Shown: positions 38,176-48,347 of the stretch, piece after piece | How positions within the stretch are numbered: the first letter of the stretch is position 1 | How the letters are laid out: the number at the start of each line of letters is the position of its first letter | Assembly (NCBI GenBank): GCA_903813345.2 | Contig: CAIIXF020000010.1 | Coordinates: 25,196,425-25,260,424 of the forward strand | Reading direction: 5' to 3' | Origin: Owenia fusiformis | Taxonomy: Eukaryota > Annelida > Polychaeta > Sabellida > Oweniidae | Length of the DNA stretch: 64,000 nt | Notes under the pieces: model-generated | Told to the model about the DNA's origin: nothing | What the model saw: the letters and a program-made list of their open reading frames with translations, nothing else | Databases searched by the model: none | Program-made: the position numbers and the translations under genes

Positions 38176-38425
38176 ATATGAACTGGAAGCAATTATCAAA
38201 AGAGTTACAAAACCTCAAAATCGTGAAGTAAAAAGTAAGGAAGATGACACCACAAGTGCTCCTACAAGTCCCCGTCCAATGACAAGTGAAGACAATGCAA
38301 AAATGCTGACAAGGCTCTCAACTCCAACACATATGAGTAATCTACGAAGCAATCATAGAAATGCAAGTGGACTCATCCAAATGAACAAAACTGTAATGTC
38401 TAAATTGACAGAGGTTTCAAATTAG
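38176..38425 (+). CDS. unrecognised 159-aa protein, exon 2 (final coding)
   Basis: Follows a TTATTTCAG acceptor, completes Arg77 and continues YELEAIIKRVTKPQ, a likely amphipathic helix. The rest is a polar Ser/Thr/Asn-rich tail (residues about 90-159, e.g. SAPTSPRPMTSEDNAK) ending KLTEVSN and a TAG stop. The whole protein is 159 residues and basic. The tail has several Ser/Thr-Pro pairs (TSPR, STPT), so it could be phosphorylated. The neighbour on the right is KXD1, transcribed towards it, so the two genes converge. No family assigned. Confidence 0.78.
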
Positions 38426-38938
38426 TGGAAGGAAATTTTACATTTAAGCCAAATGAATGACGAGTGGGGTTAAATAGTAAGATGATGTATATGTAACCAT
38501 TCATAACACATGAAATTATGAACCACATACTTGTATGTAGATAGGTACAATCAAACAGAGACCTATCCCTCCATTACCCATACTTGTATAATCAACTTCT
38601 TTTTTTGAATACGGAGTTGATTGTTTTTTATGGACAAGACAAAATCCATGAAAATAGATACAGCACACAATGATGTGAAAGGAGCTTCCCTTACAAGCCA
38701 AGTAACACTAATTGAATGAAAATGTGTAGAGACATGTCTTTGGAAAGCAGGTCCCAAACATGTATATCTCGACACATACGTTTAGTAGGTTTTGTGTAAG
38801 GGATAAGAAACAAACAATTTGTTTATTGTATTCAGTAATAATGTGCCAAATAATGAAAATTCTTGCCCTTATATGTATATATAGATCTTTTGAACGAAAA
38901 CTTCAAATATGTTATAATCTGAACAATGGAAATAAGTA

Positions 38939-39106
38939 CAGTAAAACCTGTATATCTGACCACCTCTCAAATCTGAACATTTCTTGATACAGACAGTTTT
39001 ATAAACCTGTTTTAACTTCTTTATTGAAAAATCTCAAAATTTGAACACCTGCCAATCTGAACATTTTGCTGGTACCAATGGTGTTCAGATGAGACAGGTT
39101 TTACTC
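38939..39106. mobile_element. pogo/Tigger-like MITE, 168 bp
   Basis: The ends CAGTAAAACCTGTATATCTG and GAGTAAAACCTGTCTCATCT (right end as reverse complement) lie between TA dinucleotides, as for Tc1/mariner/pogo elements. The interior repeats ATCTGAACAT-type motifs. No coding potential. Confidence 0.75.
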
Positions 39107-39689
39107 TACTTTTATCAGAATTGTTCATATTGTATACAATCCAGGTATGGAGAAAAATAACCTGATTCATGTGAAAAATTATATAATTAAAGACATGATT
39201 ATCTAAATGAATGAAGTTCTTTTTGGGTTCCTTTGGGAGATAGTGAAGGACCAGTGCACTGGTCATTGCAAGATTACTTTTGAAATTGACCAGTTAATTT
39301 TTTCACTTGGTTTCGAAAAATAACATGGCAACTGGTTCATGCCATTTTGACTCAGAACCTTAACTCAACCCCTGTGTGTATGTGGGTAAAGAAAACATAA
39401 CTTTTTGTTAATCTTTTGAACTCAGAAGTATGACTTTATTTTACTCAATTGAAAGGCATTTTAGAGTACAAGTAGATTGGAAATAATGTATCACTTATTT
39501 CAGATCCGTGGCATGTAAAATGGCTGCCTGAAATGCAATTTTTATTCGAAATCTAATATTTTTAATTTCCAACCAAAGAATTTGGTACCAAACGTTTTTG
39601 AACATTAGCCAGACATTAAAATCAGAGATAACCTAAACCTTTTTGGTATTTTTGATTTAGTATTGAAGACCAGGATATTTTCTCAATGT

Positions 39690-39893
39690 TTTTCACAAAA
39701 CATGGCCATTTTAAATTGAGCAGCCATTTTGGAAATTCCTTCTTGAGCAGTTGTCCTATGCCCATAAAGCATCAGGCTAAATAGAACCAAATCTGTCAAT
39801 AGGTACTTGAGTTATTGCTAGGACAGATGAACAGACATATGAACAGCCTCTCTTTATCCCTCCCAAACTGTGTTGGGTGAGATAATAGGATAA
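39690..39893 (+). repeat. dispersed repeat, copy C (short)
   Basis: Shares GAGCAGCCATTTTGGAAATTC and the terminal TGTTGGGTGAGATAATA with copies A, B and D. The GACA-rich tail is much reduced. Confidence 0.55.
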
Positions 39894-40059
39894 TAAACTA
39901 GAACCCAATGAACACTATATTCATGAATCTTTATAAATGTATGTCACAATGTTATATTTACCATCTACTCTACCCTTGATTAAATTGGCAGATATTAAAA
40001 GTTATACAGAGATATATTAGAATTTCCAATTTAAGGATTTAGGTGACCACTGAGGAGTT

Positions 40060-40483
40060 TCAAAGGCACAAATCATAAAGACAATAAATATTTTGAATTT
40101 TACGAGGGTTGAATCAGAAAAACGATACAATATTTGCAATCTACTCTAAATTTCCTTTCATTTGAGTATAATAAAGCTATACTTCAGAACAGAAAGATCT
40201 TAAAATTAACAAAATTTCCTATTTTCCTGAGAAAACTTGGAATATATGTGACATAGATAGATGTTGTGAAAAAAGAAAAAAAACTTCGCCAAAAATGTCT
40301 AAAGTGGCAGCCATCTTGCATAAAACTATTCACCAATGTAAATCTTCCCACCAACTTTGAAGCCAATCCATCCACTAGTATTCGAGTTATCTTCAAAATG
40401 GACAGACAGACTAACAGACAGACAGACAGATGGATGGAGGGCTTCACTATATCCCTAACAAACTTTGTTCATTGGGATAATTA
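40060..40483 (+). repeat. dispersed repeat, copy B
   Basis: Same blocks as copy A, including TACAATATTTGCAATCTACT, CTAGTATTCGAGTTATCTTC and a GACAGACAGACAGATGG tail, ending TTCATTGGGATAATTAG. The GACA-type tail accounts for an Arg/Thr/Asp-rich reading frame that is not a gene. Confidence 0.7.
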
Positions 40484-40534
40484 GGAAATGTACAAATACC
40501 TAGTAAATGTACATATATCTAAACAATGTTACCC

Positions 40535-40615
40535 TTTGCATTTGTTTGACTTCACTTCTTAAAAGAGAGCTTCGTCTTCACTCTTTCAAACTAAAATAAA
40601 CCTGTGAACTCACAA
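40535..40615 (-). repeat. fragment of the 0.9-kb inverted-repeat element
   Basis: Reverse complement of about 46150-46235 (TTTAGTTTGAAAGAGTGAAG, CTCTCTTTTAAGAAGTGAAG), so a partial second copy of the element at 45545-46460. Confidence 0.7.
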
Positions 40616-40934
40616 GATTAAGATCAAGATTAGTATGGGATAAACAGATCAACCTATAGTCAGTTCAGAATATAGGGACTATCCCTTAGTCAATATAATA
40701 TATCTACCCAGGGGACTTATGGTCCTCGAGCAGATATATTATAGTGGCCTCTGGATAATCCCAATATCCTTAACCTCATATAGGATTATCTCTATGTATA
40801 TCATGGATTTATTCCGATACACTGTACATGCATTCGATGGTGGGTGGGATTTGAAGCACATTAGTTGGTGAATAAAAATGATTGCTTTTTGTTTTTACAT
40901 TTTGTCTTTTGTTTACATCTTGAAAAATACTGGT

Positions 40935-41123
40935 TCAATTATGTTCATATTTTCAGGAAATAAAGAAGAGACTGTGTATGTATAGCTCCTCGTTTTTCGT
41001 ATTTTGCTAGTACAACTGTCTTTTGAGCAAGTGTCCAAGACATCATGTTTTACAGCTAACTAACAACAGGGGCTATACATACACAGTCTCTTCTTTCTTT
41101 CCTGAAAATATGAACATAATTGG
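40935..41123. repeat. long hairpin in KXD1 3' flank
   Basis: Arms of about 52 bp (40935-40986 and 41071-41123), nearly perfect reverse complements (CTATACATACACAGTCTCTT...). The spacer is 84 bp. It begins 48 bp past the KXD1 stop codon, so it probably lies in the 3' untranslated region. A candidate minus-strand polyadenylation signal AATAAA falls at about 40806-40811, beyond the hairpin. Confidence 0.8.
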
Positions 41124-41170
41124 ATAAGTATAATGCGTTTTTTTAACACCCTGTATATTGAGACATTTTA

Positions 41171-41526
41171 TCAACTTTCTTTTTCACTCTTATTCCCATG
41201 CTTTGGTTCACATAGATTGGTAGTATCCTTCATATTTTCCTCCATAATAGCGTCTTTTTCCAGTTTAGAGTCTGTCTTACTGTTGTTCATTGCACTTGAC
41301 TTCACAACATTCATAGGAGCCTGTTCCTCATTTACAACACACTGTTCTTTATTAGTAGGAGGAGTTACATTATTTACAGAAGTGTGTTCATTAGTCATGG
41401 AATGTTGTTGTTTTAATTGTTCCATGGATTTATTACGCTGGGGCTGTGTCTGGAATGACTTCTTTGGTTGTGAACCTGGTGATTGCACTAATTCATCTTC
41501 CTCATTGATTACACCACCACGACATG
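41171..41526 (-). CDS. KXD1: KXD1 exon 4 (C-terminal)
   Basis: Begins after a TTCTGTTCCAG acceptor, phase 1 in, and encodes the last 119 residues including ACRGGVINEEDELVQSPG and a Gln/Asn/Lys-rich low-complexity tail ending KHGNKSEKES before the stop. In human KXD1 (176 aa) the C-terminal part after the coiled-coil is likewise acidic, Ser/Thr-rich and poorly conserved. Here the protein totals 220 residues, so the tail is longer. The frame stays open upstream of the acceptor, but the exon 3 donor fits only this acceptor in phase. The tail may be species-specific. Confidence 0.87.
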
Positions 41527-42955
41527 CTGGAACAGAATTATCACATTCACGCCCCATTCTCAACAGGTTAACATATACTAATTTTTTTAACACTTTGACA
41601 GAATATGGACCTTTCTCCCTCATAGAAAGATAGCTCATGTTACGCAGGGATGCCTCTAGTATCGCTACATCGTTATTTCAGAGCATGATCTAGAACTTAT
41701 CAAATCTACTAGAAAGCACAACATCTTTTTGAAAAATATTGTCATTTTTCACAAAATCCCTCATATTTCCGACATCTTGAGTTATATTGTCATGTAATAG
41801 TGACTAAATTATGAATAAAATGATTGTACATCATCCAGACACTTCATTTTCCAAAACAATTGGAAGAAATTGGAGAAATTAATGTTAGTTGGAAAGTGTA
41901 GGGTGAAGGGTGTGTACTGTGTACTACCTGCACCATGATATTGTTGCTCATATGTCCTAAGTTACAAAACATGGATTTAAACAAAAGATTTACATGGGTT
42001 TTCTACATTAATTTATGAAAATATGAATGTTTTCTTTAAGTTGGGGCCATGGGGTTTAGTAAGCTATGGCTGAAAATTATCCATGAGCAAGAAAACTGAA
42101 GGAATAAATCACTGGAACATCCTATACAAGAAATCGTGATTCGTTTTTAGTGCAAAAATAATTGAGACTCTTGGGAAATATTTTGTGTTATAATTTGATA
42201 ACACTTGATAGCTCTTGCCAAGATGGTATATATTCAAACTAACAACATCGTCAAAATTACAAAGCATTCTTGGTCTAAGGATATTTCACTTCTTACCCAT
42301 AGCAGCAAAGCCCACTCTCGAGGATGTCACCAAGTAATTTGCCAAGAGTTTAAACGCCATCAAAAATGACATTGAATACCATCAATAAAAAATGTTTGGA
42401 AGCTCCTCAAATTTCTATAGATTTTTGGATGAAGTAAAACTATTAAAATATGCATTATCAGAGATTCTCGCGAATAGGCCCACTGGGCGACTATTTTGCT
42501 GAGGGCATTTATTTGAAAAAACTCAAAATAAACGCCCATGACCCTTTATAAGAAGGGAAAAACATTTTTCCAAGGGGATGGGCATTTGCTAAGCTAAGAG
42601 GGGAATAGGTAGTCAATAAAATCACTCAACATATTTCAATGGAGTTGTTGAATGTCCAGCACATCATGCAAAATCTTTCAATAAAATTCTTTTATTTTAA
42701 ATCTTTTAAAAGATTCAAGAAAGGTATCAACATAAAATATAAATTTTTGAAGTTGTTACATCACCACCACAAGTGGTAACATATTGCTATAGTCTCTCAC
42801 TTTTTTTGAGCATGCAGTTAGCATTCGGCAGTTGGTGTTCAGTGGTTGGTGTTCTGCATTCGATGTTTGTAAAAATGGCAAATGGTGATATTTCGCATGT
42901 TAATGCCTTGTTTTTACTTGAAATGATAATTGATTTCATTGAGAAAAACTCTCAC
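41527..42955 (-). other. KXD1 intron 3
   Basis: 1.4 kb. Contains a 140-bp dispersed repeat (42462-42605). Nothing else recognisable. Confidence 0.7.
42462..42605 (+). repeat. 140-bp dispersed repeat
   Basis: CCCACTGGGCGACTATTTTG ... GGATGGGCATTTGCTAAGC matches 9776-9915 (GCCTACTGGGCGTTTATTTT ... GGATGGGCGATAAGC) in the same orientation. Family unknown. Confidence 0.65.
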
Positions 42956-43002
42956 CTTTAAATGCCTCTGGATATTCAGTTGACAGCTTGCTCTTTATAT
43001 TT
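42956..43002 (-). CDS. KXD1: KXD1 exon 3 (47-nt small exon)
   Basis: A 47-nt exon with a TTTCTTTCAG acceptor and GTGAG donor on the minus strand, phase 2 in and phase 1 out. It encodes (R)NIKSKLSTEYPEAFK. Human KXD1 reads IRTLKGKLARQHPEAFS at this point, so the C-terminal end of the KxDL helix and the conserved PEAF motif are present. It is too short to be seen as an open frame on its own and was found by the splice signals and the family pattern. Confidence 0.92.
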
Positions 43003-43884
43003 CTGAAAGAAAATATAACTTGATGTGTGAAATATAACAACAATGATAAACATTCCAATAATTATTCAATCACTTCTGGCAGATCTGGCAGGTAAGTGTG
43101 AAATAACTTGATGAAATATTAAGGGCAATTTTACTGAAGAATAAGGTTATGTTGATCAGTTTAAAATTTACTCAGAATAGTGAGTTATAGCAGAATCAAC
43201 GATCTCAGATAGAACAATTTGAATGCTTTAGAAGAGTTGAAGAAGAAAATAGTGGAAAATATGAAGTAAACTAAGAGGCCTTTAATCACAATATAGTAGA
43301 CTTGAATTTGAGTATAAAAATGTGTTCAAGTGAGACAAGAGAGGGCTAGAAGGACAAGAGAGGGCTAGAAAGACAAGAGATAAGAAAGACAAGCGGTGGC
43401 TAGAAAGACAAGAGAGGGCTAGAAAGACAAGAGAGATTGGTTTGGAAAAAAATACCATATTGAGTGAAAGTGTAAAAAGGACCATTTTGGGGTAAGCCTG
43501 GTGCTGGATAAGTGTTGAATTGGTCTTTGGGAGGGTAACAAGGGCTTGAAGCAAGACTAGCATGTTTGGTGAAATGTTATCCTTTCAATATACTATTTTC
43601 TATATATACTGTATATGAGTAAATAGAAGGCAGCACATGTGTTTGTAGGCCCAGAATGCATGGAAACCTAAAGCAAGATTCACTTAATTTCGTGATCTAT
43701 CAAGCATTTCAATTTGGACAGACCACTGGTATATAACTATATGATATTGTTGACATGTGGAAATGTGATTAAAAAAGAGATGCCAACAAGATTTCAAACC
43801 AATTTAGCAAACCCACTATTCAATCCTCCTAGTGGCCACTACTATGGGAATAACTATGACAAAAAAAGATTCAGCGAAACATAC
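43003..43884 (-). other. KXD1 intron 2
   Basis: 882 bp. About 43325-43436 holds about five copies of a 19-bp purine-rich unit, GACAAGAGAGGGCTAGAAA. Otherwise unremarkable. Confidence 0.75.
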
Positions 43885-44037
43885 CTTATACGCAAGAATA
43901 CAGAGTCCAGTTCTTTCTTCATATGGCACAAAAGTTGTGTGTGGCGATTAAATTCAGCTGTTGTTGCGTTACAACGATTCACTGACAATGCATTGAAGTT
44001 AAGCAACATCTCATTGGTTTTCTCAAATCTTAGCAAC
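43885..44037 (-). CDS. KXD1: KXD1 exon 2 (KxDL core)
   Basis: A 153-nt exon, phase 2 in and phase 2 out, encoding LLRFEKTNEMLLNFNALS at the start and MKKELDSVFLRIR at the end. Human KXD1 has MLDRFEKTNEMLLNFNNLS and MKRDLDSIFRRIR in the same order. The core Lys-x-Asp-Leu motif appears here as KKELD. KXD1 is a subunit of BORC, which recruits Arl8 to lysosomes and drives their kinesin-dependent movement towards the cell periphery, and it also associates with BLOC-1. The region is a predicted helical coiled-coil that packs with the other BORC subunits. The acceptor TTTATTTTTAG is preceded directly by a minisatellite (from about 44053). Confidence 0.96.
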
Positions 44038-44052
44038 CTAAAAATAAATTGA

Positions 44053-45530
44053 ATTTGCTGTATATTTATATGAATCGTCTTTGCTGTATATTTAGATGAA
44101 TCATCTTTGCTGTATCATCTTTGCTGTATATTTAGATGAATCATATTTGCTGTATGTCGTTGCTCTATAATTTTATGAATCGTCTTTGCTGTATATTTAC
44201 ATGAATAGGCTTTGATATTTATATGAATCATCTTTGTGGTATATTTAGATGAATCACCTCTGCTGTATATTTATATGAATCATCTTTGCTGTATATTTAT
44301 ATGAATCGTCTCTGCTGTATATTTATATGAATCATCTTTGCTGTATATTTATATGAATCACCTCTGCTGAATAATTATATGAATCATCTTTGCTGTATAT
44401 TTATATGAATCACCTCTGCTGAATATTTATATGAATCATCTTTGCTGTATATTTATATGAATCACCTCTGCTGAATATTTATATGAATCACCTTTGCTGT
44501 ATATTTATATGAATCACCTCTGCTGAATATTTATATGAATCATCTTTGCTGTATATTTATATGAATCACCTCTGCTGAATATTTATATGAATCGTCTCTG
44601 CTGTATATTTATATGAATCATCTTTGCTGTATATTTATATGAATCACCTCTGCTGAATAATTATATGAATCATCTTTGCTGTATATTTATATGAATCACC
44701 TCTGCTGAATATTTATATGAATCATCTTTGCTGTATATTTATATGAATCACCTCTGCTGAATATTTATATGAATCACCTTTGCTGTATATTTATATGAAT
44801 CACCTCTGCTGAATATTTATATGAATCATCTTTGCTGTATATTTATATGAATCACCTCTGCTGAATATTTATATGAATCATCTTTGCTGTATATTTATAT
44901 GAATCATCTTTGCTGTATATTTATATGAATCACCTCTGCTGAATATTTATATGAATCATCTTTGCTGTATATTTATATATGAATCACCTCTGCTGAATAT
45001 TTATATGAATCATCTTTGCTGTATATTTATATGAATCACCTCTGCTGAATATTTATATGTATTACATACCTAGCGAAGCATTTGTATGGAAGTCAATGGG
45101 AAAGTTAGCGAGCTATATCCACCGATATTGCCCGATTACCCCGATATAGCCCGCTTACCTCGTTTTGATATTAGATTTCTTTAATAACCATGATAATATC
45201 ATGACGTCACGTCATTGATACAAAGTAACCATGGGAACAAAGGCATGTAATACATCAGTTATGTCACTATGACGTGAAATATGCCTTCGTTCTTGCCCAA
45301 ATATAGAGCCTCCCAAGGTCGGCCTATATTGGGAGAACTCAGGCATATTTCACGTCATAGTGACATAACCTCTAAGAATCATCTTTGCTGTATATTTATA
45401 TGAATCACCTCTGCTGAATATTTATATGAATCATCTTTGCTGTATATTTATATGAATATTCTTTGCTGTATATTTATATGAATCGTCTCTGCTGTATATT
45501 TATATGAATCATCTTTGACAAAATGTCACT
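44053..45530. repeat. 26-bp minisatellite (52-bp dimer), about 43 copies
   Basis: Unit TATGAATCATCTTTGCTG plus TATATTTA. In the middle, two variants alternate strictly (CATCTTTGCTGT and CACCTCTGCTGA), giving a 52-bp higher-order unit. Interrupted at 45059-45375 by a mobile element. The left end of the array reaches to about 15 bp from the KXD1 exon 2 acceptor. Confidence 0.95.
45059..45375 (+). mobile_element. hairpin-ended element inserted in minisatellite, copy 2
   Basis: Begins GTATTACATACCTAGCGAAG and ends with an inverted pair (CTATGACGTGAAATATGCCT / AGGCATATTTCACGTCATAG) followed by TGACATAACCTCTAA. Array sequence resumes in register at the next base, so no target duplication was made. 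Same family as 29759-30089. Confidence 0.7.
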
Positions 45531-45544
45531 GCTTGCAAACGGAT

Positions 45545-46460
45545 ACAAAGGAGTAATAATAATTGGCTTTGTATAAAAAACCTCCTACCTCATACCAACC
45601 CACCCACCTCCGTGGAACATGATACAGTCATTGAAAGGTTTAATTTTAAAGATTATTAAATCTCAAAATAGCTCAAATTATTAACATTTCTACAATTCCG
45701 GCTTTATTTTATGACTGAACAGATGACAGATCCATAAATAAAGGCATATGGGTGCATTTTAATGTGTAATGACCCAAGGGTTCCAGGGAATAAATAACTA
45801 ACGACAGCGAGCATAGGTCCAACAAGCAAGATAAAGAAATTGAAAGAAAGTGTGCTAAATTCGTACCCTGCGTGCAGAGTCTAGTTAAACTACACTCTGC
45901 CTAGTAGAGACCATATTACAATTTAGTAGCCCCGCCCCCACGACGGGTACCGGTGACAGTTTGGGTAAATCACTTTTGACCTACGCGCTGACCTTCCACC
46001 AATCAGCGAGCTTGAAGGAACATACGCCAAAAGCGTTCTAATTAAATATGGGCATGTCATTGGTCAATTCCCGGCTCAACGATGACATCAGAAGGAATGT
46101 ATCATATAAAGAACGTCGGTCAAATTTGGCCGACGAACACTGATTGGCGCGGTGAGATCACAGGTTTATTTTAGTTTGAAAGAGTGAAGATGGAGCTCTC
46201 TTTTAAGAAGTGAAGTCAAACGAATGCAAAGGGTACTAAATTCGATGCCCCGAGTGGGAATCGAGCCCAGCTGGGATGTAATAGCAACTTGCTATCAAGG
46301 GTCGTTACAAATGCATCTATAATTCATCATAAACTAAGATTTAATAAACTAAGATCTAAAATTGAACCCTTCAAAGACTGTATCATGTCCTATGTACGTG
46401 GGTAGGTGGGTATGAGGTAGGAGGTTTTTTATACAAAGCCATAATAATTCTTGCAGACAC
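45545..46460. mobile_element. 0.9-kb element with about 95-bp inverted ends
   Basis: Left end GGCTTTGTATAAAAAACCTC ... (about 45560-45650) and right end (about 46360-46445) are about 85% identical reverse complements. The interior is GC-richer than its surroundings and includes CCAATCAGCG, a TATAAAG box-like motif (about 46106) and, on the minus strand, a tRNA-like piece around 46240-46310 with a B-box-like GGCTCGATTCC. It has no open reading frame of note. Perhaps a composite of a SINE and a foldback element. Confidence 0.6.
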
Positions 46461-46562
46461 TCCCAACAACTATTGCTAAATGTTGGTAACAGCATGTTAT
46501 AACTTCTTTGTGGTGACTCAATGAAGATTTAAAGGAACATACAACCTTTTTATCAAAATGAC

Positions 46563-46991
46563 GCAGATGCGAGTAGGTAGTTACCAGTTTCACCACCAGA
46601 TGGCTCGCTCGGGTCAGATAGCATGGCGGGTATAGCAGAAAGTTCCCTTTAAATTAAATCACATTTGTTTTAGTGGTTCAATTTTCATATTACCCTTATG
46701 TATCTAATAGTTATGCAAATTAAAATATGCCCAGTAAAAGAAAATGTTATCTGTCCAATACAAGAAAAGATATTCCACTTTTTGTGATTTTGTAACATTG
46801 GGTCTATGGGGAATTAACCCGAGCGAGGAGTCACACTTTCAAAAAAATTTTAATTTTCAAAGTTGATAAACAATTTTCGAAATCATATTTCTAGATGTAC
46901 TTTTACATGTAGATCTCAAATATGACATCACTTTGACTGAATTTTGAATATTTAATAACTTAAATCAAGATTATTTCTACTCGCATCTAGT
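46563..46991 (+). mobile_element. MITE, GATGCGAGTAG family
   Basis: Complete-looking copy of about 430 bp with inverted ends CAGATGCGAGTAGG and CTAGATGCGAGTAG (right end as reverse complement). Related copies are at 17946-18390 and 33265-33565, with a fragment near 2385-2490. Confidence 0.75.
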
Positions 46992-47221
46992 CCAAAACCC
47001 ATGAAGGTAATATGATGACGAGGTATCATACGTAAAGATATCGAGAAAATATGTTGTAGTCCAAAAATGAAGAAAACTAATAAAAAAACAAAACAAATGT
47101 CACCCAGCCTCTACCGAAGAAAATAGTCCAACGCTGTAACTACTAGACTACCATATCATTGATAAATTTGAGAAGTTCTCTTGGCTTCATGGAATATCAT
47201 CTTGTGAAAATACAATTTTTG

Positions 47222-47895
47222 ATCTTTTCGAAGTTGATACCCTGACCCATAATTTAGACCAAATCCAACAATAACAGGTACTTGTGTTTTTAGAAAAATT
47301 CATATCTTTCCAGAGAAATGATGGCTATTTTGAATTCAACTTTTTTTCTTAAGCAACATCCAACGCCAATAAGGCATTGACCAGTAGATTAAATCTGAAC
47401 CATATCTCACCACTGGTGTTATTTGAGTCAACAAACACATTCATTTTACAAAACAAGGCTGCCATTTTGTATCCAGCAGTTATCTTGTAAATTCCTTCTT
47501 GAGCAGACTCCTGGGTCACTGAGGCATCATCATATATTTGAACTATATCTGGTATTTGAGTAATGAAATCTATGATTACATTTATTTACAAAATTGATGG
47601 CAATTTTCAATTGAGTGGCCATATTGAAAATTCTTCTTGAGTAGAGGTCCTTTGCCTAAATGACTGCCTATTTGGCCTATATAATTTGGATCAAATCCTA
47701 CATTTAAGTTTTTGAAAAAAAATTCGTGAGAAATATCAGCCATTTTGAATTGAGAAGCCATCTTAAAAATTTTTGAATACAATCCTATGCTACTATTGTT
47801 GATGGATGGATGAACAGACAGACAGATGGATCGAGAGATCGATGGCTTCTCTACAACCCTACTGAACTTGGTTTGGTGGGAAAATAAATTAAACA
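47222..47895 (+). repeat. dispersed repeat, copy D
   Basis: Several blocks of the type GGCTGCCATTTTG / TTCCTTCTTGAGCAG, a GACAGACAGATGGAT tail, and an end resembling GGTTTGGTGGGAAAATAA. It may be two copies in tandem, since the GCCATTTTG block occurs four times. It ends about 80 bp from the KXD1 exon 1 donor. Confidence 0.6.
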
Positions 47896-47972
47896 TGTAA
47901 ATCAAATCTACCTTTGTAGTCTCCATTTACAGGTAAGTACAGGTACAGTATCCTCTGAATTGATTTACTTAC

Positions 47973-48079
47973 ATATGTTTCTGTGCCTCAACCATTCTGT
48001 GTATATCTTCTCTATCAACTATGTTGGCCAAGCTCTTCACAAATACGTCACTTCTCGATGACTGTTCTTCTTGATCCAT
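47973..48079 (-). CDS. KXD1: KXD1 exon 1 (N-terminal)
   Basis: Encodes MDQEEQSSRSDVFVKSLANI, then VDREDIHRMVEAQKH, and two bases of the next Met. Human KXD1 begins with a short acidic leader and then [20 protein letters not shown] AQKNM, the same arrangement. The donor is GTAAGT, phase 2. The ATG at 48079 is preceded by a possible 3' splice site (ATCATTTTAG, exon edge at 48093), so a separate 5' non-coding exon is likely. Total coding length over four exons is 663 nt (220 aa), against 176 aa in human; the extra length is in the C-terminal tail. Confidence 0.94.
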
Positions 48080-48187
48080 AATGTACAATTATCCTAAAAT
48101 GATGTTATATTTTTAAGTCTCATATGTATTTTGGAAAGACACAATAATATATGTTTTCAGCATAACTCTGAATGTATTAATGCGATC

Positions 48188-48347
48188 TGGATGTATTGGG
48201 TCTTTTTAATTTTTTTATAAAAAATTATGTACAAATTTTTTGTCCGCTCTGACGGAGCAGTTTCACAGTTCATATTTGCAACTGCTCCATCACAGCGGAG
48301 AAAAAATTAAACATTATGTTTAAAAAAATCATAAAGACCCAATACAT
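48188..48347. repeat. palindrome, about 70-bp arms
   Basis: ATGTATTGGGTCTTTTTAAT ... CCGCTCTGACGGAGCAGTTTC on the left, and its inverted counterpart ending ... AAAGACCCAATACAT at 48347. A related GCTCCGTCACAGCGGACAAA is seen near 49091. An outer inverted pair (about 48145-48175 and 48812-48850) encloses it and the LINE fragment. Confidence 0.7.

Larger units (their letters stand above)
44038..47972 (-). other. KXD1 intron 1, 3.9 kb
   Basis: Almost fully occupied by repeats: the 26-bp minisatellite with its insertion, the 0.9-kb inverted-repeat element, a MITE (46563-46991) and the dispersed repeat copy D (47222-47895). Confidence 0.85.

Noticed and set aside
41133-41633. 166-codon plus-strand frame
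   Set aside because: It is the antisense shadow of KXD1 exon 4. The minus-strand frame has the correct splice join and family context.
46240-46315. Possible tRNA gene on the minus strand
   Set aside because: There is a B-box-like GGCTCGATTCC and a weak A-box, but they are too close together and no acceptor stem can be paired.
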